Positions 15,862-25,033 of a DNA stretch of 64,000 nt are shown here, piece after piece. This DNA comes from Oscillospiraceae bacterium (GTDB lineage Bacteria > Bacillota > Clostridia > Oscillospirales > Ruminococcaceae). The stretch lies in contig JAQXHC010000035.1 of the NCBI GenBank assembly GCA_029007035.1, positions 1-64,000 of the forward strand, written 5' to 3'. The notes under the pieces were generated by a model, which was not told the origin of the DNA, did not search any database, and saw only the letters and a program-made list of their open reading frames with translations. A program made the position numbers and the translations under genes. Numbering within the stretch: position 1 is the stretch's first letter; every line of letters begins with the position of its first letter.

Positions 15862-18732
15862 ATGAACAAAAATCAAACAAAAGCCAATAAAAGCATGACA
15901 TTAAAAAAAGCGCAGAGGAATCTTAAAAAATTCCGGAAAAGCGGCTTTTACCGGGTTATGTACGAAAAGGGAGTTTTCTATTTCCTGCTTTCGTTCATTA
16001 TTCCTGCGGTTATCATGACACTTGCATTCAAAAAAAATGGAATTCATCCGTTCGGTGATAATCAGATGCTGGTTGTCGATCTGTGGCATCAGTATTTCCC
16101 GTTCTTTAAGGTAGTGCGTGAAAAACTGATGAGTGGCGGATCGTTCCTTTATTCATGGAGCAACGGACTGGGAACAAACTTCCTGTCGCTGATCTCCTAT
16201 TATGCGGCAAGTCCGCTTAACTGGATCTCAGTATTTTTCAAGGACGAGAATATCCGCGATGCGCTGACCTTTATCCTCATAGCAAAAATCGGCTTCAGCG
16301 GCGCATTTTTCAGCTGTTTCCTCAGATATACATTCAAGCGCAGGGACATTTCGATCTGCATCTTCTCGACTCTTTTTGCTCTTTGCAGCTATATGCTTGG
16401 ATACTACTGGAACGTAATGTGGTTTGATACGGTTGCTCTTTTCCCTCTCGTTATGATGGGAGTTGTAGCTATCTGCCGCGAAAAGAAATGGCTTACCTTT
16501 ACGATCGCCCTTGCCGTTTCACTGGCGGCCAACTACTATATTGCATATTTTACGTGCATTTTCACCGTGTTTATGTTTGCGGCTATGCTTATTCTCAACG
16601 CCAAAGGCTTCAAGGACGCTCTTATTAAATTATGGATTATGGCGCGTTCAGCAGTGCTCGGAATCGCACTTGCAGGCTTTATGCTCCTGCCGGCATATTT
16701 CGGATTACAGATGACCTACAGCGTTAACAATACATTTCCCACAGAAATGACATGGTATGAATCTTGGACGGACATTTTTGCAAACCTTATTTCTTACAGT
16801 GAGCCTGCAATGAAAGAGGGTCTGCCGAACTTTGCCTGCGGTATGCTGGCGATAATTCTGTTCGGCGTTTTCCTGTTCTCGGGCGGAATCAAAATCCGTG
16901 AAAAAATCTCGGTCCTTCTGGGACTTGCAATTATTGCAGTCAGCTGCAATATGAATATACTGAACTACATCTGGCACGGCTTCCACTTCACAAACATGAT
17001 TCCATACCGATTTGCGTTCATTTTCTCGTTTATTCTTCTTGCCGCGGCATATCGCGCATATGACGTGATTCTCACGAACGGAATAAAGATATATCAGATT
17101 ATAGCCATGTTTGCGTTTACATGGGTGGTTTTCTACCTCAACTATGCAAAGGCTGCCGCAACCGACGACGGTTTCAAGATGACCGAGCCAATCAAAAATT
17201 CGCTTATCATCACAGGCGCTTTCATTCTGATTTTTATTGCGGTTAAGGTTTATCCGTTTACAAACAAAAATGTCCGCAACGCTGTTCTGAGTATTTGCAT
17301 CGGAGCGGCAGTAATCACCGAATGCAGCAGCAATGCCGTTATCGGCGTTAAAAAGGTTGGAAGCTCCAGCTACAACGGCTATCTTACACGCTATGACGAG
17401 GCCCAGATTTTGCTTGACAAGGCGCGCGAAAACGAAACAACTCCTTTCTTCAGAACCGAAATGACAAAGACGTGGACTCTGAATGACAGCTCACTTTACG
17501 GCTATTACGGACTTTCACAGTTCTCTTCGGCAGCTAATGTTTCGGTTACGCGCTTTGCGAGAAAGCTCGGACTATACGCCTCCGAAGCCGGCAACAGATA
17601 TTATTACCGCATCTCGACCCCGATTGTTAATTCGATGCTCGGCTTCCGCTACATCATAAGCAAGGACGGCGCACTTAACAGCGAGGAGATGGCTCTCAGC
17701 GAATTTGCAAACGAAAACGGCGTTTATATGTATTCAAACAACTATCCGCTTTCAATCGGATTCATGGCTGATAAGGGAATTCTCGAAATGCCCGAAAACG
17801 CTCTCAGCGATCCGTTCGCCTATCAGAATACCCTGTTCAGACTCGCATCGGGAATCGACAAGGACTGCTTCACACCTCAGCCCGTTGCCCTCGCCGACTA
17901 CGGGGAGAACATCACCGTAAACAAGCAGAGCTACGGCAAATACACGTTCTCACGTACCGGCGATACCAAAGGCTCAGCTTCGGTATACTACACATATGAC
18001 GGCGTTGCAGGCTCATATCTTTACGGCTATTCTTCTGCATACGGATGCAGTAAAATCGACGTCACCTGCGATAACAATATTGTGGACAGCAATATCGCTA
18101 TTGATGATTATCCGATCGTATTCCCAATGGGTAACGGTCAGGAAGGCACTCAAACCACTGTTGAGATCAAAACAAAGGAAGATCAGGCTTCCGGAAATTA
18201 TGATTTGAAGGTTTACGCTCTCAATCAGGAAGTTTTCGAGAGCGAATACAGCTCACTTGCCGATGAACAGCTTGAAATCACCGAATTCAGTGATACGAAA
18301 ATCGTCGGAAACGTAAATGCACTCAAGGACGGAGTTATGTTTTTCTCTATTCCTTACGAAAAAGGCTGGAGCGTGTTTGTAGACGGCGAAAAGGTCGAAT
18401 CTATCAAGCTTGCAGGCGCGATGCTTGGCGCAGAAATACCGTCGGGAAGCCACGAAATCACACTGAAATACGTTCCGGAGGGATTTGCCGCAGGCACTGC
18501 CGCATCGGCAGGAAGCCTTGTCATCTGCGGCGTTATTGCCTGCCTTGACAGACGCCGCCGCAAAAACGGTGTGCCGGAGGAAGCTGAAAAGCCCTCACCT
18601 GCTGCCAATGAGCCGGTAAAAATGACCGACCTCAAAGACAGTGATGAAAAGGATCTGTCAAACATCCCGGCAGCTGCGGACAATACGGACGCTCCGGATG
18701 AGAAAACGGACGGCTCAAATGAGAAATCTTAA
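15862..18732 (+). CDS. YfhO-family membrane protein (putative GT-C glycosyltransferase)
   Basis: This large 956-aa protein has a basic N-terminal tail, then about 12 membrane helices between residues 35 and 490, then an extracytoplasmic beta-rich domain (about 500-880), a final membrane helix (TAASAGSLVICGVIACL) and a charged disordered tail of about 65 residues. Motifs at the first loop (FGDNQMLVVDLWHQYFPFF, SWSNGLGTNF) are characteristic of YfhO, which in Bacillus and Listeria acts in glycosylation of lipoteichoic or wall teichoic acids. The substrate here is unknown. It is inserted between ecfT and truA, and its stop overlaps truA by 14 nt. Confidence 0.85.
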   Translation: MNKNQTKANKSMTLKKAQRNLKKFRKSGFYRVMYEKGVFYFLLSFIIPAVIMTLAFKKNGIHPFGDNQMLVVDLWHQYFPFFKVVREKLMSGGSFLYSWSNGLGTNFLSLISYYAASPLNWISVFFKDENIRDALTFILIAKIGFSGAFFSCFLRYTFKRRDISICIFSTLFALCSYMLGYYWNVMWFDTVALFPLVMMGVVAICREKKWLTFTIALAVSLAANYYIAYFTCIFTVFMFAAMLILNAKGFKDALIKLWIMARSAVLGIALAGFMLLPAYFGLQMTYSVNNTFPTEMTWYESWTDIFANLISYSEPAMKEGLPNFACGMLAIILFGVFLFSGGIKIREKISVLLGLAIIAVSCNMNILNYIWHGFHFTNMIPYRFAFIFSFILLAAAYRAYDVILTNGIKIYQIIAMFAFTWVVFYLNYAKAAATDDGFKMTEPIKNSLIITGAFILIFIAVKVYPFTNKNVRNAVLSICIGAAVITECSSNAVIGVKKVGSSSYNGYLTRYDEAQILLDKARENETTPFFRTEMTKTWTLNDSSLYGYYGLSQFSSAANVSVTRFARKLGLYASEAGNRYYYRISTPIVNSMLGFRYIISKDGALNSEEMALSEFANENGVYMYSNNYPLSIGFMADKGILEMPENALSDPFAYQNTLFRLASGIDKDCFTPQPVALADYGENITVNKQSYGKYTFSRTGDTKGSASVYYTYDGVAGSYLYGYSSAYGCSKIDVTCDNNIVDSNIAIDDYPIVFPMGNGQEGTQTTVEIKTKEDQASGNYDLKVYALNQEVFESEYSSLADEQLEITEFSDTKIVGNVNALKDGVMFFSIPYEKGWSVFVDGEKVESIKLAGAMLGAEIPSGSHEITLKYVPEGFAAGTAASAGSLVICGVIACLDRRRRKNGVPEEAEKPSPAANEPVKMTDLKDSDEKDLSNIPAAADNTDAPDEKTDGSNEKS

Positions 18733-19474
18733 AGTTTTCATAGCCTACCGCGGCACGAATTACCACGGATTTCAGCGTCAGAGCAATGCAGTTACGGTTC
18801 AGGAGATACTCGAACGATGCCTTTCAAAGGTACTCAACGAGCCTGTGACCGTAACAGGCTGCTCCCGCACAGATACGGGGGTGCATGCACGGCAGTTCTG
18901 CTTTAATGTCAGAACAAACAGTAAAATTTCGTGTCTCGGCTTCACAAGAGGCGTAAACGGCGAACTGCCCGACGATATTTCCATTCTGAGCTGCGAGGAC
19001 GCTGACGAAAGCTTTCACGCGCGGTTTGACTGCGTCGGAAAGGAATATGTTTATAAGCTCCATTGCAGCGAATCGAAAAATCCTTTTGCAACTGACCTTA
19101 TGTTACATTACCGCCGAAAACTGAACCTCGAAAAGGTAAGAAAAGCCGCTTCCTACTTCGTTGGAACTCATGATTTTGCATCTTTCTGTGCAGACTGCTC
19201 AAATGTTTCCACTACAGTAAGAACAATCTATTCTTTCAGAATAGAAAATTGTGGAGATACTGTGATAATGCTTGTAAAAGGCAACGGTTTTTTGTATAAT
19301 ATGATTAGGATTATGGTCGGCACCCTTCTTGATGTAAGCGAAGGCAAAATCAATGCGGACGATATTCCCTCAATTATTGCGGCTAAAAACCGTCTCTGCG
19401 CAGGCAGGACAGCGATGGCGCACGGACTATATCTCAACAGGGTTTTTTACACCCGGAATGAACTTACGGAATAG
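18719..19474 (+). CDS. truA: tRNA pseudouridine38-40 synthase
   Basis: The 251-aa enzyme modifies U38-U40 in tRNA anticodon stems. The catalytic Asp lies in GCSRTDTGVHARQ (about residue 52). Other motifs are IAYRGTNYHGFQRQ at the start and GNGFLYNMIRIMVGTLLDV near the end. The track opens at 18641; ATG 18719, inside the 3' end of the YfhO gene, gives the normal start RNLKVFIAYRGTNY. The 14-nt overlap suggests coupling to the upstream gene. Location after ecfT (with one insertion) is the usual Firmicutes order. Confidence 0.95.
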   Translation: MRNLKVFIAYRGTNYHGFQRQSNAVTVQEILERCLSKVLNEPVTVTGCSRTDTGVHARQFCFNVRTNSKISCLGFTRGVNGELPDDISILSCEDADESFHARFDCVGKEYVYKLHCSESKNPFATDLMLHYRRKLNLEKVRKAASYFVGTHDFASFCADCSNVSTTVRTIYSFRIENCGDTVIMLVKGNGFLYNMIRIMVGTLLDVSEGKINADDIPSIIAAKNRLCAGRTAMAHGLYLNRVFYTRNELTE

Positions 19475-19500
19475 ACTATCATTGAAAGGAGGCGCGGCAA

Positions 19501-20664
19501 TTGGCACATTACGACGCCGAGGATATCGTAGAACTCAAAAACAGAAAAAAACGACGCAAACGGCTTTTCAGGCTTCTGACAGTTTTTCTCGTCATGCTGA
19601 TTATTTACGGTTTTTACTATTACCGCGACCTTTGGCTGCCAAAACTGAAGGGCATTGGCAAACAGTATAAGACGATCGTTAACGACGGAGAGCTTGCCGA
19701 GGGTAATTTCCCTATCGAGATCAACGGCGGCGCGGACTATCAGCTCCGATACGGTGACGATACGCTGTACCTGCTCAGCGATGCCTATACCTATTACTAT
19801 AATCTTGACGGTGCAAAAATAAAAAAACGCCAGCACGCATATACAAATCCGGTGCTCGATGTTTCAGGCGAAAATGCCATTATCTTTGAGAGCGGAGGAA
19901 ATGAATTCACCGTTGAAAACTCCGACGAGATACTCTACTCCAAGCAAACTGAAAACACCATTATCTTTGCGCGGGTAAGCGGAAAAGGTATGGCTGCGGT
20001 TGCTACGACCTCGGATAATTATGCCTGTGAGCTTACGGTCTATGACAAATCGGGCAGCGTGATTTATGAGCGGAGCTGCGTTGACAGAATAAGCGACATC
20101 AGCTTCGTAAACGAGAGCAAGGGCTGTATTCTGAGCTTTCTCGGCGCGGATAACGGCGCGCTCGCCACAAATATTATTGAAATCAGCTTCAACTCCAAGG
20201 ACTCTCTGTGGGAATCCCCGCCCGTTGACACCCTTGGACTTGACACCTTCGTTTGCGGTAAAGGAGCGGTTATTATCGGATATACCGCCTGTGCCTATAT
20301 CAGCGGCAACGGTCAGATAAGCTCCTATTACAAGTATGACGGGGATTTCGCCGGCGGCGACAGTCAGGGAGGAAAAACGGCTGTTATCATCAACGACGAC
20401 GACAGACGTAAATATTCCCTCGCTCTTTTCAGCGGTGCGGAAAATCCTCTGATTATCGATTTTGATTCGCCGCTGAAATATGTAGAGATTTACGACGGTC
20501 TCGCCTACGTTATGAGTCAGTCGGAAATACGTGCTTATGACTTCAGCGGAGGACTCCGCTCTACAGCAGCGATAAGCGACTCCTACAGCGAATTCAGGCG
20601 AAGCGGCGACTACATATTCCTTATGAGTTATAATCATATCGACAGAATCGACTTCAACAGTTAA
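19501..20664 (+). CDS. DUF5711-like membrane-anchored beta-propeller protein
   Basis: The 387-aa protein has a basic stretch (RKKRRKRLFR) before one membrane helix (about 25-43), giving a type II topology. The rest is outside the membrane and consists of repeated beta-strand units (YGDDTLYLLS, SGENAIIFESG, GLAYVMSQSEIRAYDFSGG) as in a beta-propeller. This matches the DUF5711 proteins of Clostridia, whose function is not known. The start is TTG 19501 with AAAGGAGG 8 nt upstream. It lies 26 nt after truA and ends the operon. The next 190 nt hold no gene; an ACAGC/GCTGT pairing followed by TTTTC near 20690-20725 may be a terminator. Confidence 0.7.
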   Translation: MAHYDAEDIVELKNRKKRRKRLFRLLTVFLVMLIIYGFYYYRDLWLPKLKGIGKQYKTIVNDGELAEGNFPIEINGGADYQLRYGDDTLYLLSDAYTYYYNLDGAKIKKRQHAYTNPVLDVSGENAIIFESGGNEFTVENSDEILYSKQTENTIIFARVSGKGMAAVATTSDNYACELTVYDKSGSVIYERSCVDRISDISFVNESKGCILSFLGADNGALATNIIEISFNSKDSLWESPPVDTLGLDTFVCGKGAVIIGYTACAYISGNGQISSYYKYDGDFAGGDSQGGKTAVIINDDDRRKYSLALFSGAENPLIIDFDSPLKYVEIYDGLAYVMSQSEIRAYDFSGGLRSTAAISDSYSEFRRSGDYIFLMSYNHIDRIDFNS

Positions 20665-20854
20665 GAAAACACAACGGCGAATAACAGCTTATGATTTTAC
20701 TGTGCATCTGCCGCTGTTTTTCTCAATACACAAATAATTATTCAGGAAACGCTGCTTAATTCCGGCGTATGTCAAAAAAAACTTTGCGGTATGACGGTAA
20801 ATATGCAGGCAAATGCGATTTGGGCAGTGATTCCCTAAAGGAGGGTTTGCGTTT

Positions 20855-21766
20855 ATGGGTTCACAGTTTTACTGGTTTCTCGACGTAATAGCTGCAGCGG
20901 TTATTCTCATTGCAGTATTTGTAGCGGCGAAAAAGGGCTTTTCAAAAACGGTAGTCATGCTTGTCGGATGCATCGTCAGCGTGATTCTCGCGATGTCTCT
21001 GTGCAATTCGCTTACGGAATTTGTCTACAAAAGCAGTATCAAAAACAGCAATGTCCAGAAAATTGAGAAACAGCTGTCGGAAACAGATATGGTTCAGAAA
21101 ACTAAAAAATATATTGAGAGCCTCGGATATAGTGTCAGAATCAATGATGAAAGACTCACCTCTATTTTATCCGAAGACGGTGACACCCTCGATGCAGTTC
21201 TTCATTATCTTAACAATATCAACGGAGTAGTCGTTGATACACCCGAAAATTTCAAGGAAAAAATGGCTTCGGGATATGCGGATATGATGAAAAGTATGCT
21301 GACGGAAGCTGTCTCGCCTTATGCAGGAGAAATCGCTTCTGAAAAAATCTCCTCCGACATTGACGGATTTATGGAGATTATAAGGGCGATCGCATCGCAC
21401 AATCCCGATGACAGCTATAAGGCTCCTGCTGAAATGATCGAAAGTGCCTGCACGGAAGAAGCTTCAAAAACTACTGTTAAGACAGTATGCTTCTCGATTA
21501 TCGCCGTGCTTGTCATTCTTGTTGCTGCAGCGACGGAGCACCGGCTCAATTCCGGAACGGGACTTACTCCCCTCGGAAGCATCGCCGAACGGGGTATCGG
21601 CGCAATTTTCGGATTTATAGAGGGCATCATAATACTGATTATAATTTCGGTTATTATCCGTATGCTTATTATTTTCGGAAACAGCGGAATGATATTGTTC
21701 AACACTGAAACGATTGACAAAACGTTCCTTTTCAGGCATATATATAACTTTGCAGAAATGCTCTGA
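20855..21766 (+). CDS. CvpA-family membrane protein
   Basis: The 303-aa protein has two N-terminal membrane helices (about 8-28 and 32-52), a soluble helical insert of about 150 residues and two or three C-terminal helices (about 210-230 and 250-280). The start (FLDVIAAAVILIAVFVAAKKGF) and the C-terminal GxxFGFIEGIIILIIISVII resemble CvpA (colicin V production). The insert makes it longer than E. coli CvpA (about 160 aa), as in clostridial members. Role: unknown, envelope-related. It has a strong AAAGGAGGG ribosome binding site and precedes the clpC-like gene by 75 nt. Confidence 0.65.
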   Translation: MGSQFYWFLDVIAAAVILIAVFVAAKKGFSKTVVMLVGCIVSVILAMSLCNSLTEFVYKSSIKNSNVQKIEKQLSETDMVQKTKKYIESLGYSVRINDERLTSILSEDGDTLDAVLHYLNNINGVVVDTPENFKEKMASGYADMMKSMLTEAVSPYAGEIASEKISSDIDGFMEIIRAIASHNPDDSYKAPAEMIESACTEEASKTTVKTVCFSIIAVLVILVAAATEHRLNSGTGLTPLGSIAERGIGAIFGFIEGIIILIIISVIIRMLIIFGNSGMILFNTETIDKTFLFRHIYNFAEML

Positions 21767-21841
21767 GCATAATATGCCGGAAGAACACACGTATTACTTT
21801 ATAAGAACAGGTTCTAAGAAAGAACAGGAGGAATCAGCCTG

Positions 21842-24184
21842 ATGATAATGTGCAGCAAATGCAAAAAAAGGCCCGCAGTAGTGTTTATTACATCGGTCCA
21901 TGGAAACGAGAAGAAAAACGAGGGACTTTGTCTTTCGTGCGCTAAAGAAATGAAAATACCGCAGGTTGCGGAATACATGGAAAAGCTTGGTATCAGCGAT
22001 GAGGAAATCGATCAGATTTCCGACCAGATGATGAGTATGCTCGACGGCGACAGCTTTGAAATGGGAGGATCGGGACTTATGCCGTTTCTCGGAAATATGT
22101 TCGGCGGTCAGGACAGGGAAAATGAAAGCATCTCACAGGAGCAGTCCGGTTCGGATATGGAAATCCCGGATGACCAGTCAGCACCGGGACAGGACGGTCC
22201 GTCTCAGCCGGGCAAAAAAGGAATTTTCGGCTTTGGCGCCAAAAAGGACAAAAAGAAAAAAGAACCCAAATTTCTCGGCAGCTACTGCACCAATCTGACC
22301 CAGAAAGCAGCAGACGGAAAGCTTGACAACATCATCGGCAGAGACAAGGAAATCGCCCGTGTAATTCAGATCCTTTCAAGACGAACCAAGAACAATCCCT
22401 GTCTTATCGGTGAGCCGGGCGTCGGAAAAACGGCTATTGCCGAGGGTATCGCTCAGCGGATCCATGAGGGAACAGTCCCCTTTAATCTTGCCGATAAAAA
22501 GCTTTATCTCCTTGACCTTACTGCACTTGTTGCGGGAACTCAGTTCCGCGGTCAGTTTGAAAGCCGCGTTAAGGGGCTCATCGACGAGGTCAAGCGCGAA
22601 GGTAATGTTATCCTCTTCATCGACGAGGTTCATAATCTTATCGGCACGGGTGACTCCGAAGGCTCAATGAACGCCGCAAACATATTAAAGCCCGCTCTTT
22701 CAAGAGGCGAGGTCCAGGTTATCGGTGCGACAACATTCGGCGAATACAGAAAATATATCGAGAAGGATTCCGCTCTTGAAAGACGTTTTCAGCCTGTTAC
22801 GGTCAACGAGCCGACTGTCGAGGATACTGTAAATGTGCTTATCGGCATCAAAAAATATTATGAGGAATATCACCGCGTTAAGATTTCAGACTACCTTGTA
22901 AGAGTATGCGCTGTTCTCTCGGAGCGTTATATTACTGACCGCTTTCTCCCCGACAAGGCAATCGATCTCCTTGACGAGGGCTGTGCTCTTGCGTGCATAC
23001 GCTCGCCGGAGCTTGCGGAATATGATAAGCTCAAAAAAGAACTGAATGTTCTTGAGGAGCTTGAAAAAACAATTACCGAGCAGAGTGAACCGGATTATCA
23101 GGCTCTTGCCGAGGTCAAGGGAAAGCTTATTCACGCCCGCGAAAATGAGGAGGAGCTAAGGAAAAAGACCGAAAATATTCAGGTCACCGAGGAGGATATC
23201 ACTAAGGTCGTTGAACTCTGGACCGGTATTCCCGCAAGCAAGATCGCAGAAACGGAATTCCTCAAAATCGCAAAGCTCGAAGGAAACCTTAAAAAGCGCG
23301 TACTCGGTCAGGATGAAGCAGTTGAAACTCTCGCAAGGGCAATAAAACGCACGAGAGTTCATCTCAACAAACGCCGCCGTCCTGCATCGTTTATCTTCGT
23401 TGGTCCGACAGGTGTAGGTAAAACCGAGCTTGTAAAAGCTCTCTCGGAGGAGATGTTCGACTCCACCGAGCCGCTTATCCGCCTTGATATGACGGAATAC
23501 ATGGAAAAGCACTCTGTTGCAAGAATGATCGGCTCGCCTCCCGGATATGTCGGCTACGATGAGGCAGGTCAGCTAACTGAAAAGGTCCGCCGCCGTCCGT
23601 ATTCGGTAATTCTCTTTGACGAAATCGAAAAAGCTCACCCTGACGTTATGAATATCCTTATGCAGATTCTCGACGAGGGTAAGGTCGATGACGCTCATGG
23701 AAGAACCATAAACTTCGAGAACACTATTATCTGTATGACCTCCAATGCAGGCTCGACAGATAAGACTATGGGTGTTGGATTCAACCGTACCGAAAATGAA
23801 ATCTCACGCGATAAGGCGATCAAGGGACTGAGGGACTTCCTGCGCCCCGAATTTATCAGCCGTATCGATGAAATCGTTGTATTCAAACAGCTTACCAAAG
23901 AGAATTTTGCTTCCATTGCCGCACTCATGCTCGACGAGATGAAGGAACCGCTGGGTGAAAAGAATATCTCCCTCAGCTATGATGACAAGGCGCTTGCTCT
24001 TATCGCCGAAAAATCCCATGGCAAGCCTTATGGCGCAAGGGATATCCGCCGCGTAATACGCAGCGAGATTGAGGACAAAATTGCTGAAATAATCATCAGC
24101 AGCGCATCTGAAATCAACGGCATAATCATTTCAGCCGACGGCGATAATATAACTGTTAACACTACCAAAGGAGAAAAAGTCTGA
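21842..24184 (+). CDS. clpC: ClpC-type AAA+ unfoldase with N-terminal zinc finger
   Basis: The 780-aa protein has two AAA+ modules. D1 has Walker A GEPGVGKTA (about 198) and Walker B LFIDEVH; D2 has GPTGVGKTE (about 520), EYMEKHSVARMIGSPPGYVGY and a C-terminal D2-small domain. A VGF loop (MGVGFNRTEN) followed by LRPEFISRIDE sits where ClpC docks on ClpP, so a proteolytic role is likely. In place of the usual double Clp_N repeat, the first 35 residues form a four-cysteine zinc finger (CSKCKK ... CLSC) like that of the McsA adaptor, then an acidic linker and a basic stretch (about 120-140). A short coiled-coil middle domain lies near 410-460. The ATG at 21842 follows AGGAGGA. It overlaps the next gene by 1 nt. 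Confidence 0.85.
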   Translation: MIMCSKCKKRPAVVFITSVHGNEKKNEGLCLSCAKEMKIPQVAEYMEKLGISDEEIDQISDQMMSMLDGDSFEMGGSGLMPFLGNMFGGQDRENESISQEQSGSDMEIPDDQSAPGQDGPSQPGKKGIFGFGAKKDKKKKEPKFLGSYCTNLTQKAADGKLDNIIGRDKEIARVIQILSRRTKNNPCLIGEPGVGKTAIAEGIAQRIHEGTVPFNLADKKLYLLDLTALVAGTQFRGQFESRVKGLIDEVKREGNVILFIDEVHNLIGTGDSEGSMNAANILKPALSRGEVQVIGATTFGEYRKYIEKDSALERRFQPVTVNEPTVEDTVNVLIGIKKYYEEYHRVKISDYLVRVCAVLSERYITDRFLPDKAIDLLDEGCALACIRSPELAEYDKLKKELNVLEELEKTITEQSEPDYQALAEVKGKLIHARENEEELRKKTENIQVTEEDITKVVELWTGIPASKIAETEFLKIAKLEGNLKKRVLGQDEAVETLARAIKRTRVHLNKRRRPASFIFVGPTGVGKTELVKALSEEMFDSTEPLIRLDMTEYMEKHSVARMIGSPPGYVGYDEAGQLTEKVRRRPYSVILFDEIEKAHPDVMNILMQILDEGKVDDAHGRTINFENTIICMTSNAGSTDKTMGVGFNRTENEISRDKAIKGLRDFLRPEFISRIDEIVVFKQLTKENFASIAALMLDEMKEPLGEKNISLSYDDKALALIAEKSHGKPYGARDIRRVIRSEIEDKIAEIIISSASEINGIIISADGDNITVNTTKGEKV

Positions 24185-24918
24185 TGAAACGGTATATTGC
24201 TTTAATTGCTTCACTTGTCCTTGTCACGGCAGGAATATTCAGCGGCTGCTCGGATAAAAAAGACAGCGGCAACAGCTATGCGGAAAAATTCTTTGGCAAC
24301 AGCACTTCCGAAAATGCAGAAGACCCGACAGAATCCGGTGACTCCGCAGATAATTCCGAACAGACTGAGCCAACCACCGAAGAAGAATACAAGCTTGTAT
24401 ATTCCCACACAGCTGACCCGGATGCAGTTCCAGAGTCGGGAGCTGCTCCTGTTCTGACGTTAAGCAATACTTCCGGAAATCCGGGCGAAACTGTAGCTGT
24501 GACGCTTTCAATCAGCGGTGCAAACGAAAAATGGAGTATGTGCGGAGTACATTTCTCCTATTCAGACACCCTTGAATGTATTATTGAACAGGATAAAATT
24601 CCGAAATATGAACCCGGTCCGGCAGTTTCGGCTCTGAGCTCTATTGCGTCCGTCTGGAAGGAAAACTTAACCGACAAAATGAAAGAAGAGGGATTATATT
24701 CGGCTTTCTTTGCCTGCATGGGCTTTGATGACGGCGGTCTCGACGGCGATATGGCTACATTTTATTTCACTATCCCCGATGATGCCGAGTCCGGTACAGT
24801 TTATCCCCTTGAATTTTTCGAGATAGAGGGAGATATGTTCTCTGACCAGAGCAGCGACGATAAGCTTCAGGCATACGCATTCAGCCACTGGCAAAACGGC
24901 TCTATAACAGTAAATTAA
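24184..24918 (+). CDS. Lipoprotein with cohesin-like domain
   Basis: The 244-aa protein has a signal segment with lipobox IFSGC (Cys 22), so it is anchored in the membrane outer face. An acidic Ser/Thr/Glu-rich spacer (about 25-70) leads to a beta-sandwich of about 155 residues. That domain opens with VLTLSNTSGNPGETVAVTLSISG, contains a FSYSDTLE strand and closes with NGSITV, the general layout of cohesins. Cohesins bind dockerins such as that of the GH9 enzyme at 33834. This suggests a one-cohesin cell-surface anchor, but a structural homologue with another ligand is possible. It is translationally coupled to the clpC-like gene (TGATG). Confidence 0.6.
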   Translation: MKRYIALIASLVLVTAGIFSGCSDKKDSGNSYAEKFFGNSTSENAEDPTESGDSADNSEQTEPTTEEEYKLVYSHTADPDAVPESGAAPVLTLSNTSGNPGETVAVTLSISGANEKWSMCGVHFSYSDTLECIIEQDKIPKYEPGPAVSALSSIASVWKENLTDKMKEEGLYSAFFACMGFDDGGLDGDMATFYFTIPDDAESGTVYPLEFFEIEGDMFSDQSSDDKLQAYAFSHWQNGSITVN

Positions 24919-24990
24919 CAGCCGAAGCTGAAAACTGCATAATTATGCTGTGCAGGAAATCAAAGAATAAAATACAATACAGCTAAAAAA

Positions 24991-25012
24991 ATGGTGACCG
25001 AACGGTCACCAT
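24991..25012. terminator. Bidirectional terminator
   Basis: ATGGTGACC pairs perfectly with GGTCACCAT around GAAC, preceded by an A7 run and followed by a T-rich stretch. It serves the convergent lipoprotein gene and the ABC transporter operon. Confidence 0.9.
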
Positions 25013-25033
25013 TTCATTTTTTAATAATACTGG

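Noticed and set aside
19864-20637. 257-aa minus ORF opposite the DUF5711-like gene
   Set aside because: Antisense shadow; the plus frame has the TTG start with AAAGGAGG and a membrane anchor.
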